A stretch of DNA of 49,441 nt, from assembly GCA_964399735.1 (NCBI GenBank), contig CAYNSO010000018.1, positions 1 to 49,441 on the forward strand, read 5' to 3'. This stretch comes from Fontivivens sp964399735. Its GTDB lineage: Bacteria; Zhuqueibacterota; Zhuqueibacteria; Residuimicrobiales; Krinioviventaceae. Position 1 is the stretch's first letter, and the number at the start of each line of letters is the position of its first letter. Both the position numbers and the translations under genes were made by a program. Below are positions 40,716 through 49,441 of this stretch, one piece after another. The notes under the pieces were generated by a model. It was not told where the DNA came from, did no database searches, and worked only from the letters and a program-made list of their open reading frames with translations.

Positions 40716-43200
40716 AATGTTCAATTATTTCAGTTTTTGGGGACTCGTCGGCTTGAAGATCTTTTTCTTCCCTGGTCACTTCAATAAATTCGAGCCCTTC
40801 TCCCTTTTTTTTCACCCGGATAAAACTGCCGTCGGAAAAATCGCCTTTGAGCAATTTTTCGGCAATCGGGTCTTCAACCAGTTTTTGTATGGTCCTTTTC
40901 AACGGCCGGGCGCCATATATTGGATCAAAAGCCCGTTCCGCCATATATTCCTTTGCGCCTTTGGTTAGTTCTATATTGATATTACGGGCAGCAACTTTTT
41001 TCAACATTTCTTCAATAACAATATCAATAATTTGCAACATATCATTCCGGGTTAACTGTCTAAAAACAACCAGTTCATCCACCCGGTTGATAAATTCCGG
41101 GTTGAATAACTGCTTGACCTGTTCAAGCATCTTGTCTTTCATGGCTTCGTAATTCGATCCTTCATCCGACTTGGCAAAGCCATAACCGCCGCCTTTGGTT
41201 ACCTGGCGGGCGCCAATGTTGCTGGTCATAATGAGTACTGTATTTTTAAAATCAATTTTCCGACCCAAACCATCAGTCAGGTGCCCTTCATCCAGAATTT
41301 GTAATAAAATATTAAACACATCCGGATGGGCTTTTTCGATTTCATCGAACAGGATCACAGAATAGGGATGCCGCCGCACTCGTTCGGTCAACTGGCCGCC
41401 TTCTTCAAAACCAACATATCCCGGAGGTGCGCCGGTCAACCGCGAAACCGCAAACTTTTCCATAAATTCAGACATGTCAATGCGGATCAGCGAATCTTCG
41501 GTTTCAAACAAATATTTGGCAACTTCCTTGGCAACATAGGTTTTGCCAACACCGGTTGGCCCTAAAAAAACAAAGGAGCCGATGGGTTTGTTCGGGTCTT
41601 TTAAACCGGCCCGGGTTCGCTGAATCGCTTTACTGATTATTTCTATAACTTTTTCCTGGCCAATAATTCGCTTTTGTAATTCTTCCGGCATGCGTAATAA
41701 TTTTTCCGATTCTGATTGTGCAACCCGGGATACCGGAATTCCGGTCATCATGGAAACCACATCGGAAACATCCTGAAGCGTAACACTGGCAAAATTGCCA
41801 TCCTGCTCTTCATTCCAGCGCTGTTTGGTTCTTTCCAGTTCTTCAAGCAGGGATTTTTCACGATCCCGCAAAATTGCCGCCTTTTCAAAATTCTGGGCAC
41901 GGACAACCATTTCCTTGTCCTGGCGTACTTTTTTGATTTTATCTTCTATATCAGTAATTTCTCTGGGTACAATAATATTCGCCAAATGTACCCGTGCTCC
42001 TGTTTCATCCATAACATCTATGGACTTGTCAGGCTGGAATCGATCGGCAATATACCGGTCGGACAGGAAGACAATATCGTGTATCACATCATCAGGGTAG
42101 CGAACATGATGATGCGCTTCGTAACGGCTTTTCAAACCTTCCATAATTTCCAGGGTTTCATCAATGTTGGGCGGGTCAACCATAACCTTTTGGAAGCGTC
42201 GTTCCAGTGCGCCGTCTTTTTCAATAAATTGCCGGTATTCATCCAGCGTGGTTGCGCCAATACATTGCAGTTCGCCGCGTGACAAGGCGGGTTTAAACAT
42301 ATTGGAGGCATCCAGTGAACCGGATGCGCCGCCGGCGCCGACAATGGTGTGTAACTCATCAATAAATAATATAATCTCCCTGGTTTTTGCCAGTTCATTC
42401 ATGATCGCTTTCATGCGTTCTTCAAATTGACCGCGATATTTGGTGCCGGCTACAATAGAACCAAGATCAAGTGTAACCACGCGCTTGTTATGTAAAATGC
42501 GCGGTACCTTTTTTTCTACAATCCGCAGCGCCAGTCCTTCAGCTATTGCCGTTTTGCCAACGCCCGGTTCTCCAATTAGAACAGGGTTGTTTTTTTTGCG
42601 GCGGCTTAATATTTGCGCTACACGTTGAATTTCATTTTCCCGGCCTATTATTGGATCCAGCTCATTTTTTCGCGCCAGTTCCGTAAGATCTCGACCGAAA
42701 TGATCCAGCGCCGGGGTTTGCGACTTGGATTGCGGCGATTCGGTCTCGGGTTGGGGATTGGGAGTTCCTTGCATAACTCTTTCTAATTCCTCCGTTGCAT
42801 TTTCAAAAGTAACGCCAAAACTTTTTAATATTTGCGCAGCCAGGCCTTCTTTTTCCTTAACCAGCGCCAATAATAAATGTTCCGTGCCAATAATGTCGGA
42901 CTTGTGATGATCCGCTTCAATATAAGCGCTCTTTAATATTTTTTCAGCTCGCTTGGTAAAAGGAATATTGCCTATGGTCATAGTATCACCGGAAGCTCTG
43001 CCAGCGTCTTCGATGGCGCTTTTGATCTCTTCCAGGTCACATCCCAGGGCCATTAATATTTCTATGGCAATCCCTTCTCCTTCGCGAATGATTCCTAATA
43101 ATAAATGTTCGGTGCCTATATAATCATGTCCAAGTCGTAATGCCTCATCTCGGGCAAATTGAATGACCATTTGTACACGACTTGAAAAATTATTCTTCAT
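40714..43200 (-). CDS. clpC: ATP-dependent Clp protease ATP-binding subunit ClpC
   Basis: This 828-residue AAA+ unfoldase feeds substrates to ClpP. The start ATG 43200 has GGGAG 6 bases upstream; the longer frame adds eight residues. Order: two Clp-N repeats (about residues 1-145, with FARDEALRLGHDYIGTEHLL and SDIIGTEHLLLALVKEKEG); first ATPase with Walker A GEPGVGKTAIAEG (about 210) and B LFIDELHT; a short middle with a UVR-like helix (DKEMVVRAQNFEKAAILRDR, about 425), which marks ClpC rather than ClpB; second ATPase with GPTGVGKTYVAKE (about 550), VILFDEIEKAHPDVF and MTSNIGA, then a GYGF loop, the usual ClpP-docking position; and a C-terminal Clp-D2 small domain. The acidic C-terminal tail ends EIIEH. 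No clpP is in this window. Confidence 0.97.
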   Translation of the reverse strand: MKNNFSSRVQMVIQFARDEALRLGHDYIGTEHLLLGIIREGEGIAIEILMALGCDLEEIKSAIEDAGRASGDTMTIGNIPFTKRAEKILKSAYIEADHHKSDIIGTEHLLLALVKEKEGLAAQILKSFGVTFENATEELERVMQGTPNPQPETESPQSKSQTPALDHFGRDLTELARKNELDPIIGRENEIQRVAQILSRRKKNNPVLIGEPGVGKTAIAEGLALRIVEKKVPRILHNKRVVTLDLGSIVAGTKYRGQFEERMKAIMNELAKTREIILFIDELHTIVGAGGASGSLDASNMFKPALSRGELQCIGATTLDEYRQFIEKDGALERRFQKVMVDPPNIDETLEIMEGLKSRYEAHHHVRYPDDVIHDIVFLSDRYIADRFQPDKSIDVMDETGARVHLANIIVPREITDIEDKIKKVRQDKEMVVRAQNFEKAAILRDREKSLLEELERTKQRWNEEQDGNFASVTLQDVSDVVSMMTGIPVSRVAQSESEKLLRMPEELQKRIIGQEKVIEIISKAIQRTRAGLKDPNKPIGSFVFLGPTGVGKTYVAKEVAKYLFETEDSLIRIDMSEFMEKFAVSRLTGAPPGYVGFEEGGQLTERVRRHPYSVILFDEIEKAHPDVFNILLQILDEGHLTDGLGRKIDFKNTVLIMTSNIGARQVTKGGGYGFAKSDEGSNYEAMKDKMLEQVKQLFNPEFINRVDELVVFRQLTRNDMLQIIDIVIEEMLKKVAARNINIELTKGAKEYMAERAFDPIYGARPLKRTIQKLVEDPIAEKLLKGDFSDGSFIRVKKKGEGLEFIEVTREEKDLQADESPKTEIIEH

Positions 43201-43520
43201 ATTCAACTCCCGTAAAGCAGGCAATAAGTAATTTTTCTCTAGTATCCACTTTTGTTTTTTCTTTCCGTTCTTATTATATCAAGATAACATCAAACATTGG
43301 TGCAAAGATTCCGCTTTTTAATTATCTTGTGTCCTGATTACTATTATTATAATATAAAAAATGACACCTGGTAATACAAGTGTTTTATTTTAGTGACAAA
43401 AGTAAAATAAATACCATGCCGGGCCGCAAGTAAATTGTTATAATTTATAAGTTTGCTTGCCAATTCAAAAATTCCGGTTTTTGTTTATAATATTAAAACA
43501 ATTTTTGTGCCAAACTTGGC
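43201..43520. other. AT-rich region between clpC and lolD
   Basis: I find no reading frame or RNA gene in these 320 bases. The clpC promoter (43351-43379) lies inside, giving a leader of about 145 bases. A GCCAAACTTGGC palindrome near 43510 follows lolD but has no T-run. No HrcA CIRCE-like inverted repeat (TTAGCACTC type) is apparent. Confidence 0.35.
43351..43379 (-). promoter_or_regulatory. Promoter of clpC
   Basis: On the minus strand, TTGTAT (43374-43379) and TATATT (43351-43356) are separated by 17 bases. A second -10-like TATAAT follows directly. The leader to the clpC start is long. Confidence 0.4.
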
Positions 43521-44234
43521 TTAATTCTGTTTATCATTAATTTTACCATCCAGCAAATCAATTATACGATCGGCGCGGTTGGCAAGTTCAATGTTATGGG
43601 TGACTATGATCAAGGTCTTGTGCAGGGAGTGGCTCAAATTCCATAGCAGGTCGTGCAACGAGGATGCGGTTTTCGGATCGAGGTTTCCCGATGGCTCATC
43701 TGCCAGCAGCAAACAAGGCTCATTACATAAAGCCCGTGCCACAGCGACACGCTGCAATTCTCCACCGGACAGTTCAGCAGGTCGGTGTTTGGCCCGGTGT
43801 TGCAAGCCAACGTGTTCTAAAAGGGTCATTGCGCTTTTTTGTAAAAAAGACGTGTTTTTTCGCGCAATCATTCCCGGCATCATAACATTTTCCAGGGCAG
43901 TAAATTCCGGCAATAAATGGTGCGCCTGGTAGACAAAACCGATTGTTTGGTTGCGAATTTGCGCCAGTTTTTGATCGTTGCATTTGTATATATCCATGCC
44001 GTCTATTTCCACTGTTCCGGAAGTAGGTTTATCCAGCGCGCCAATGACGTGCAGCAATGTACTCTTGCCAACCCCGGATGGCCCGATTACCGCCACGATT
44101 TCCCCTTCAGCGATTTCCAGGTCGATTCCCTTGAGCACATCAACCTGCGCCGGAGTGCCGATGCTGTAACTTTTTTTCAAATTTGCAGTTTTTAATACGA
44201 TCAATTGTTTATCCTGATTTTTGCGGTTATTCAT
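43521..44234 (-). CDS. lolD: Lipoprotein-releasing ABC transporter ATP-binding protein
   Basis: This 237-residue ATPase subunit of the LolCDE-type complex extracts lipoproteins from the inner membrane for transfer to LolA. The start ATG 44234 lies inside the end of the permease gene (ATGAATAA, 8-base overlap); a frame reading on to 44297 would be out of place. Walker A GPSGVGKST lies at about residues 51-59, the signature LSGGELQRVAVARAL at about 148, Walker B LLLADEPSGNLD at about 168, and switch His in IIVTHN. The short Q-loop region VYQAHHLLPEF is LolD-typical. MacB and FtsE are close relatives, but the coupled single permease with a LolC/E fold supports LolD. Confidence 0.93.
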   Translation of the reverse strand: MNNRKNQDKQLIVLKTANLKKSYSIGTPAQVDVLKGIDLEIAEGEIVAVIGPSGVGKSTLLHVIGALDKPTSGTVEIDGMDIYKCNDQKLAQIRNQTIGFVYQAHHLLPEFTALENVMMPGMIARKNTSFLQKSAMTLLEHVGLQHRAKHRPAELSGGELQRVAVARALCNEPCLLLADEPSGNLDPKTASSLHDLLWNLSHSLHKTLIIVTHNIELANRADRIIDLLDGKINDKQN

Positions 44235-45477
44235 AGCGAATGGATTCCACAGGATCCAATTTCGCCGCTTTAATGGCCGGATACACCGCGGCAACAAAGG
44301 TAATTAAAACAGAGGCAACGGAAATCATGATGAAATCTTGCCATTTCATCAACACCGGCAGCCAGTCAATGATATATACATCGCCTGGTAAAGCAAAAAA
44401 CTTGTACTTTAACTGCGTCCAACACAACAGATAGCCAATCAGACAGCCCAAAAACGTTCCGGCAATGCCAACAAACAAGCCTTCATAAGTAAAAATTTTA
44501 CGAACGTTGAACGAGGTGGCGCCCATTGATTTGAGTATGCCAATGTCTTTGGTCTTTTCCATCGTTACCATGATCATGGTGCTGACAATATTGAAAGCGG
44601 CAACCATAATAATCAAACACAATACAATAAACGCAGCCCAGCGCTCCAGTTTCATCCAGGTAAACAGGGTTTGATTCAGATCGAACCAGGTTTCCGCAGT
44701 ATAAGGGAAACCCAGTTTGGCGCGAATGGTATCGGCAATTGCATCAGCGCGCGTGTAATCATCCAGCGCCAGTTCAATTCCAGATATTTTACCACCCATC
44801 TGGAACAGCTTTTGTGCGGACTCGATAGAGATAAACGCCATATTGGCGTCTATATCAAACAGGCCGCTTTCAAAATAACCGGCGACACGAAATGGCTTCA
44901 TATTGGGCACATCCATAAAATTTCGGACGCCTACGAAACTGGCCAGGGTCACCCGGTCGCCAATAGTTACCATCAGCCGGTCGGCCAGGCTAAACCCCAA
45001 CACAATGCCGGGGTAGGGTTTGCCGTCAACTTCTTCCTCCGGTGCATGAACCATATCCAGGTTCAGTTCGCCAAAAACGATATTATCCAGCAGGGTGGTA
45101 ACATGTACGGCGGTTTCGGGTTCTATTCCGCGTACGATAATACCGGCAGTCTGCTCTTTGGAAAGGATCAATCCCTGGTTGTCGATATACGGAGACGAGG
45201 CTTTGATATGCGGCACATTTTTAAGCAGTTCCTGCACTGCTTCTTTGGTCTCCATGCCCTTGTGATGATATGTTCGTACCTTGACATGGGAATTAATACC
45301 AATAAACCGCGACCGGACTTCGGATTCGAATCCGTTCATCACCGATAGAACAATGATCAACGCCGCTACACCAATGGCAACTCCGGCAACAGAGATAAAA
45401 GTAATAATGGAGATAAAGCCCACCCGCCGCTTGGATTTTAAATAGCGCAGGGCTACAAATAATTCAAAAGGTATCAT
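44227..45477 (-). CDS. Lipoprotein-releasing ABC transporter permease (LolC/LolE family)
   Basis: This 416-residue inner-membrane protein is a LolC/LolE-type permease with four membrane helices. Helix 1 lies at about residues 24-48 (IITFISVAGVAIGVAALIIV) followed by LSVMNGFESEVR, the LolC/E signature. A periplasmic beta domain covers about 50-255 (SPYIDNQGLILSKEQTAGII-like, then FRVAGYFESGLFDIDANMAF). Helices 2-4 lie at about 275-395, with ILKSMGATSFNVRKIF, the FtsX-family loop, and a final VESIRYE tail. One permease gene with one ATPase suggests a homodimeric LolF-type complex rather than LolC plus LolE. Its ATG overlaps the lysS stop (ATGA). Confidence 0.93.
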   Translation of the reverse strand: MIPFELFVALRYLKSKRRVGFISIITFISVAGVAIGVAALIIVLSVMNGFESEVRSRFIGINSHVKVRTYHHKGMETKEAVQELLKNVPHIKASSPYIDNQGLILSKEQTAGIIVRGIEPETAVHVTTLLDNIVFGELNLDMVHAPEEEVDGKPYPGIVLGFSLADRLMVTIGDRVTLASFVGVRNFMDVPNMKPFRVAGYFESGLFDIDANMAFISIESAQKLFQMGGKISGIELALDDYTRADAIADTIRAKLGFPYTAETWFDLNQTLFTWMKLERWAAFIVLCLIIMVAAFNIVSTMIMVTMEKTKDIGILKSMGATSFNVRKIFTYEGLFVGIAGTFLGCLIGYLLCWTQLKYKFFALPGDVYIIDWLPVLMKWQDFIMISVASVLITFVAAVYPAIKAAKLDPVESIRYE

Positions 45478-46982
45478 TTTATTTCCGGTCTCATGGTTGG
45501 GAACAGGATAACATCGCGAATTGATGGCGAATCGGTAAGCAGCATAATTAAACGATCCACACCCATCCCTAATCCGGCTGTGGGGGGCATGCCATATTCC
45601 AGCGCACGCAGAAAATCTTCATCCAGCATTTGCGCTTCATCATCGCCGGCATCCTTGAGAGCCATTTGACTTTCAAAACGCTCGCGCTGGTCAATGGGGT
45701 CGTTCAATTCCGAAAAAGAATTACCAATTTCACGTCCCGCAATAAACGGCTCAAAACGCTCTACAAGTTTGGGGTCGTTGCGGTGCCGTTTGGCCAGGGG
45801 CGATAGCTCTACAGGGTAATCGATAATAAACGTGGGTTGAATCAGAAATTCTTCCACTTTTTCACCAAAAATAGCATCAAGGATTTTGCCGCTGCCCCAA
45901 AAATCTTCAATTTCAATATGCAGCCGTTTGGCAACCTCTTTTAGTTCATTGGTGTCTTTACCATACAAATCAAGCCCGGTATGCTGCTTGATTGCGTCGA
46001 ACAGGGTAATCCGCTGCCAGGGCGGCGTCAGGTCGATTTCCTGGCCCTGATAGGTGATTTTCAAAGTTCCCAGAGCTTTTTGGGCGATGCTCGTTACCAT
46101 TTCCTCGACCAGATCCATCATATAATAATAATCTTTATAGGCAACATACAGTTCCATCATGGTGAATTCGGGATTGTGGGTGCGGTCGATCCCTTCGTTA
46201 CGAAAATCCTTGCTGATCTCGTACACCCCGTCATAACCGCCAACAATAAGGCGCTTTAAATACAATTCATCGGCTATGCGCATATACAATTTCATGTTTA
46301 AGGCATTGTGATGTGTGGTGAACGGCCGCGCCGTGGCGCCGCCATAGATGGGCTGCAACACCGGGGTCTCTACTTCCAGAAAACCCTTTTCATCCAGGTA
46401 CTGCCGCATAGTGGAAATAATTTTCGCCCGTTTAACAAACACATCGCTAACATTTCGGTTCACTACCAGGTCAACATAACGCTGCCGGTAACGCGCTTCG
46501 GTATCGGCAAAAGCATCGTACGTGGTTATTTTGCCATCTTCTTCCTTTTCCTTGACAATGGGCAGCGGTCGCAAATTTTTGGTCAATAATTCCAGGGTAG
46601 ATACGTGTATTGTGATCTCTCCGGTATGAGTTTTCACAACCTTGCCCTGTACGCCGATAATATCGCCAATATCCAGCAATTTAAAAACATCATACGCTTC
46701 CGCGCCAACATCATCAAGCCGCACATAGATCTGAATCCGCCCGCTGCTATCCATTACATTGGCGAATGCGGCTTTGCCCATGCGCCGCAGCGACATAATA
46801 CGACCGGCTAACGAAACCTGCTGGTTCTCGTAATCGGCGTAATGCTGAATGATATCCTGCGCCATGTGTTCGCGCTTGTAGCTATAAGTGAACGGGTTGA
46901 CGTTCTTTTCTTTGAGCTGCGCCAGTTTTTCCAGGCGCACCTTCATTAACTGGTTTATATCGGGTAATTGTTCTTCACTCAT
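45474..46982 (-). CDS. lysS: Lysyl-tRNA synthetase, class II
   Basis: This 502-residue class II enzyme charges tRNA-Lys. The start ATG 46982 follows GGAG by 7 bases; a GTG 15 bases earlier sits inside that ribosome binding site. The N-terminal OB-fold anticodon domain (about residues 50-165) has SLAGRIMSLRRMGKAAFANV and DIIGVQGKVVKTHTGEITIH. The catalytic domain has motif 1 (YLDEKGFLEVETPVL, about 200), motif 2 (FRNEGIDRTHNPEFTMMELY, about 268-287) and motif 3 (GLGMGVDRLIMLL, about 472-484). All catalytic residues look intact. It runs into the lol permease gene by ATGA overlap. alr lies 62 bases upstream. Confidence 0.97.
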   Translation of the reverse strand: MSEEQLPDINQLMKVRLEKLAQLKEKNVNPFTYSYKREHMAQDIIQHYADYENQQVSLAGRIMSLRRMGKAAFANVMDSSGRIQIYVRLDDVGAEAYDVFKLLDIGDIIGVQGKVVKTHTGEITIHVSTLELLTKNLRPLPIVKEKEEDGKITTYDAFADTEARYRQRYVDLVVNRNVSDVFVKRAKIISTMRQYLDEKGFLEVETPVLQPIYGGATARPFTTHHNALNMKLYMRIADELYLKRLIVGGYDGVYEISKDFRNEGIDRTHNPEFTMMELYVAYKDYYYMMDLVEEMVTSIAQKALGTLKITYQGQEIDLTPPWQRITLFDAIKQHTGLDLYGKDTNELKEVAKRLHIEIEDFWGSGKILDAIFGEKVEEFLIQPTFIIDYPVELSPLAKRHRNDPKLVERFEPFIAGREIGNSFSELNDPIDQRERFESQMALKDAGDDEAQMLDEDFLRALEYGMPPTAGLGMGVDRLIMLLTDSPSIRDVILFPTMRPEIK

Positions 46983-47044
46983 TGTCTCTCTCCACACACC
47001 AGAGTCTTCCGGTAGTATATTGTTATATATTGCTTATTTAATAA

Positions 47045-48181
47045 TTATTGAAATCCGTTAACTTGATTGTCCCTGTTGATATACACTCTTTGCACACGCT
47101 CCGAAATATAGCATAGCACTTCGTAAGGGACTGTCATGCTCTTGTCGGCAAGCTCAACTGCCGAAATGGTCTCTCCACCCTGAGTTCCCATCAGTATTAC
47201 CTCATCGCCGACTTTAATGTCACGATTGTCCAGCAAATCTATCATGATCAGGTCCATACACACCCGCCCGATAATGGGGTATCGCTTGCCGCCAACAAGC
47301 ACCTGCCCGTTATTGGAAAGCAGCCGGTTATAGCCGTCGCCATAGCCAACCGGCAGCGAAGCCACCAGGGTCTTTTTGTCGGCAATAAAAGTGCGGTCGT
47401 AACTAACACTTTCGCCGCGTTCAATTTCTTTGATATACAACACTCTGGTTTTAAACGTCATCGCCGGTTTAAGGTTCATACTTTTCACCATATCTACGGC
47501 AGGATAATAACCATAGAGTAAAATTCCCGGTCGAACGATGTCGAAATACGTATCCGGTAAATCGAGAATAGCGCCGCTGTTGGCGGCATGTTTAAGGGGA
47601 ACATGAATCCCCATTTCTTCCAGCCGGGCGATGACCTGTTTAAAGCGCTGCAGTTGCAGAATAGCAAAACTTTTATCCAGGCTATCAGAATTGGCAAAAT
47701 GTGTATACAACCCCTGTACCTGAATTTCAGGGGTATTGTAAACCTTTTCTACAAACTCTGGCGCTTGTTGCCAGTTAATACCCATACGGTTCATGCCGGT
47801 ATCGACCTTGACGTGCACAACCGCCTTTTTGCCCGAACGCCTGGCTGATTGCGTCAAGTTATACAATCCGGCTTCATCGAACACCGTTGCTTCCAGGTTA
47901 TACTCCAGGTACGGATCGGTGCGATTGAGACCGGAACTGCTAAACACCAGGATCGGCGCATCGACGCCGGCTTTGCGCATAGCAACCCCTTCTTCTCCGC
48001 AAGCTACACCCAAATACTCAACCCCGCTTTGGATTGCCTGTTTACAAATCTCCAAAGCGCCATGTCCATAAGCATTAGCTTTAACCACGGCCATAATTTT
48101 AGCGGGCTGTACCCGCTTTTTGATTTCTTTAATGTTAAAAGAAACAGCCGACAAATCTATTTCTGCTACTGTCGGCCTCAC
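47045..48181 (-). CDS. alr: Alanine racemase
   Basis: This 378-residue PLP enzyme interconverts L- and D-alanine for peptidoglycan. The start is GTG 48181, with AGGAG 7 bases upstream. The PLP-binding Lys is in VVKANAYGHGA (about residues 33-43). NRMGINWQQAPEFV follows, the second-domain catalytic Tyr lies in VSYDRTF (about 264-270), and the end carries EVLCYISERVQRVYI. The N-terminal TIM barrel and C-terminal beta domain have family lengths. It lies 29 bases after prfB and 62 bases before lysS. Confidence 0.97.
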   Translation of the reverse strand: MRPTVAEIDLSAVSFNIKEIKKRVQPAKIMAVVKANAYGHGALEICKQAIQSGVEYLGVACGEEGVAMRKAGVDAPILVFSSSGLNRTDPYLEYNLEATVFDEAGLYNLTQSARRSGKKAVVHVKVDTGMNRMGINWQQAPEFVEKVYNTPEIQVQGLYTHFANSDSLDKSFAILQLQRFKQVIARLEEMGIHVPLKHAANSGAILDLPDTYFDIVRPGILLYGYYPAVDMVKSMNLKPAMTFKTRVLYIKEIERGESVSYDRTFIADKKTLVASLPVGYGDGYNRLLSNNGQVLVGGKRYPIIGRVCMDLIMIDLLDNRDIKVGDEVILMGTQGGETISAVELADKSMTVPYEVLCYISERVQRVYINRDNQVNGFQ

Positions 48182-48210
48182 TTTTCAACTCCTGCATCAA
48201 AATCAAGCAA

Positions 48211-49315
48211 TTACTCGTCACCTTTATTTTGTATTAGAAAAGCGTTAATAAAATCATCAATGTCTCCATCCATCACCGCCGCGGTATTGCTGGTTTCATG
48301 GTCGGTGCGATGGTCTTTAACCATATTATAGGGATGAAACACATACGAGCGGATCTGGCTGCCCCAGCCAATATCCTGCTTTTTATTTTCCAGTTTGGCC
48401 ATTTTTTCCTTGTCTTCTTCCAGCTTTTTTTGATACAGTTTGGAAAGCAGCATTTTCATGGCCGAATCTTTATTGCGATGTTGAGAACGCTCGTTCTGGC
48501 ACTGTACCACAATTCCGCTAGGAATGTGAGTAATGCGAATGGCGGAACTGGTTTTGTTAACGTGCTGGCCGCCGGCGCCGCTGGCGCGATAGGTATCGAT
48601 GCGCAGGTCTTTTTCGTCCACGTCAACCTCGGCGGTATTGTCCACCTCCGGGTAAACAAACACCGAAGCAAACGAGGTGTGCCGGCGACTGTTGGCGTCG
48701 AACGGCGAAATACGCACCAGGCGATGTACGCCGGTTTCCGCTTTTAAATAGCCGTAAGCGTATTCGCCAACCACTTCGATGGAAACGCTTTTCACCCCGG
48801 CTTCATCGCCGGCCTGAAAATCGAGGATATCGTATTTATAATTCTGGCGCTCGAACCAGCGCGTGTACATGCGCATCAACATTTGCGCCCAGTCCTGCGA
48901 TTCCGTGCCGCCGGCGCCGGGGTGGATGGTTACGATGGCGTTTTTGGCGTCTTCGGGCTGACCCAGCATTTTACGGAATTCCAGCGCTTCGATGGCTTTT
49001 TCCAGGCTTTGTGCGTCCTTTTCCAGGTCTGTGAGCATGGCGGCGTCTTTTTCATCTTCGGCCAGCAGAATTAATTCTTCCAGGTCGGTACAGCTTTTGT
49101 TGATCTTTTGCCAGCTATCCACCCAACTTTTGCGCTCGCTGATCTCGCGCATCACCTGTTGGGCGGTTTCGTTGTCGTTCCAAAACCCTGGGACCTGGGT
49201 TTTTTCCTGCAGGGCGTTTATTTCGCCTTGTTTAATGTCGATGTCAAAGGAACCTCCGCAAGCCTTCGGTTCTCTTTTTATAGTCGCGCAGGTTATATTT
49301 CAAGTCATCAATCAT
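48211..49315 (-). CDS. prfB: Peptide chain release factor 2 with programmed +1 frameshift
   Basis: Release factor 2 ends translation at UGA and UAA. The first frame starts at ATG 49315 and runs 23 codons to TGA (49244-49246). The site reads CGGAGGTTCCTTTGAC, that is, an internal GGAGG a few bases before CTT-TGA, as in the classical prfB frameshift. After +1 slippage on CTT the frame continues from GAC to 48211, giving about 367 residues, the family length. SPF in VRISPFDANSRRHTSF (about residues 203-205) is the stop-recognition tripeptide, and GGQ in SGAGGQHVN (about 248-250) is the hydrolysis motif. Open-frame calling alone starts it at 49155 and loses the N-terminal 53 residues. alr follows 29 bases later. 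Confidence 0.97.
49244..49261 (-). promoter_or_regulatory. prfB: prfB frameshift signal
   Basis: Read on the minus strand the site holds GGAGG, a 3-base spacer and CTT-TGA-C. This internal Shine-Dalgarno plus slippery CTT before an in-frame TGA makes ribosomes shift +1 when release factor 2 is scarce, an autoregulatory loop known for this gene. Confidence 0.95.
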
Positions 49316-49359
49316 AATCCAATCCCAGATTAAATAAAGCTAACAGATTGCAAATAAAA

Positions 49360-49388
49360 AATATACAATAAATTTTAGAAATAGTCAA
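49360..49388 (-). promoter_or_regulatory. Promoter of the prfB-alr-lysS-lol operon
   Basis: On the minus strand, TTGACT (49383-49388) and TATATT (49360-49365) lie 17 bases apart, a strong sigma-70-type match. Transcription would start near 49353, about 38 bases before the prfB ATG. Confidence 0.7.
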
Positions 49389-49411
49389 GGGATGAAAAGG
49401 TCAATTCTGTC

Positions 49412-49441
49412 ATTCCGACGAGCACAGCGAGGAGGAATCTT
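49412..49441. repeat. Partial intergenic dispersed-repeat-like sequence at the window edge
   Basis: The edge reads CATTCCGACGAGCACAGCGA followed by GGAGGAATCTT. ATTCC and GGAAT form the arms of an imperfect palindrome. Very similar ATTCC...GCGAGGAATC sequences occur as dispersed intergenic repeats in many FCB-group genomes, known to me only as a pattern. The element runs out of the window, so its size is unknown. Confidence 0.5.

Noticed and set aside
43500..43520. Terminator after lolD
   Set aside because: The GCCAAACTTGGC palindrome leaves too small a loop and no T-run follows on the minus strand.
48211..49155. prfB beginning at the internal ATG 49155
   Set aside because: The canonical frameshift site and the missing N-terminal residues lie directly upstream.
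1..49441. CRISPR arrays, tRNA or rRNA genes, prophage or transposase genes
   Set aside because: I read all intergenic stretches and saw no spaced direct repeats, cloverleaf sequences, rRNA cores or transposase motifs.

Overview
This roughly 49 kb window is chromosomal, gene-dense and of moderate GC. It most resembles a Gram-negative member of the FCB assemblage, and Calditrichota or a neighbouring lineage is my best guess from sequence style alone. Four things point that way: secreted proteins ending in type IX secretion (T9SS) type-A sorting domains with YPNPF-type motifs, a PorD-like (DUF4835) protein beside a PorV/PorQ-like outer-membrane protein, TonB-dependent receptors with an N-terminal carboxypeptidase-regulatory-like domain, and Lol lipoprotein-sorting genes. 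Internal TTG starts with good ribosome binding sites are frequent. I see no rRNA, tRNA, CRISPR array, phage genes or transposase.

Layout. 1-9.85 kb (+): a cell-surface locus of two cassettes, lipoprotein / TonB-dependent receptor / two paralogous T9SS-exported proteins, then a second lipoprotein / TonB-dependent receptor pair, each closed by a strong intrinsic terminator. It looks like an uptake or surface system with an unidentified substrate. 9.86-10.07 kb: a non-coding fold-back element. 10-17.3 kb: aldo/keto reductase, YihY-family membrane protein, lamin-tail-domain surface protein, a coiled-coil membrane-anchored protein, a lipid kinase, a small membrane protein and a methyltransferase. 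17.4-24.2 kb (-): a long translation/pyrimidine block in transcription order pyrR-pyrB-pyrC-rplM-rpsI-rpsB-tsf-pyrH-frr, with a promoter and attenuator-like hairpin before pyrR and terminators after tsf and frr.

24.2-31.1 kb: a short conserved hypothetical, an Ig-like lipoprotein, a T9SS cargo protein, and a SWIM-SNF2 helicase with a small partner gene. 31.2-36.7 kb (-): selD, which is itself a selenoprotein gene (in-frame TGA with a downstream stem-loop) and would be truncated by standard gene calling; then an iron-dependent alcohol dehydrogenase coupled to an LsrG-like monooxygenase-fold protein, and a dicarboxylate/amino-acid symporter with peptidase T. 36.8-40.6 kb: an outer-membrane module (HhH-barrel protein and PorV-like protein, divergent from PorD). 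40.7-49.3 kb (-): clpC, then the operon prfB-alr-lysS-lolC/E-lolD. prfB carries a canonical +1 programmed frameshift and a good promoter. The window ends in part of a dispersed-repeat-like sequence.

The most noteworthy items are the selenocysteine SelD, the duplicated lipoprotein/receptor/T9SS-cargo locus, the outer-membrane secretion module, the pyr leader and the fold-back element.
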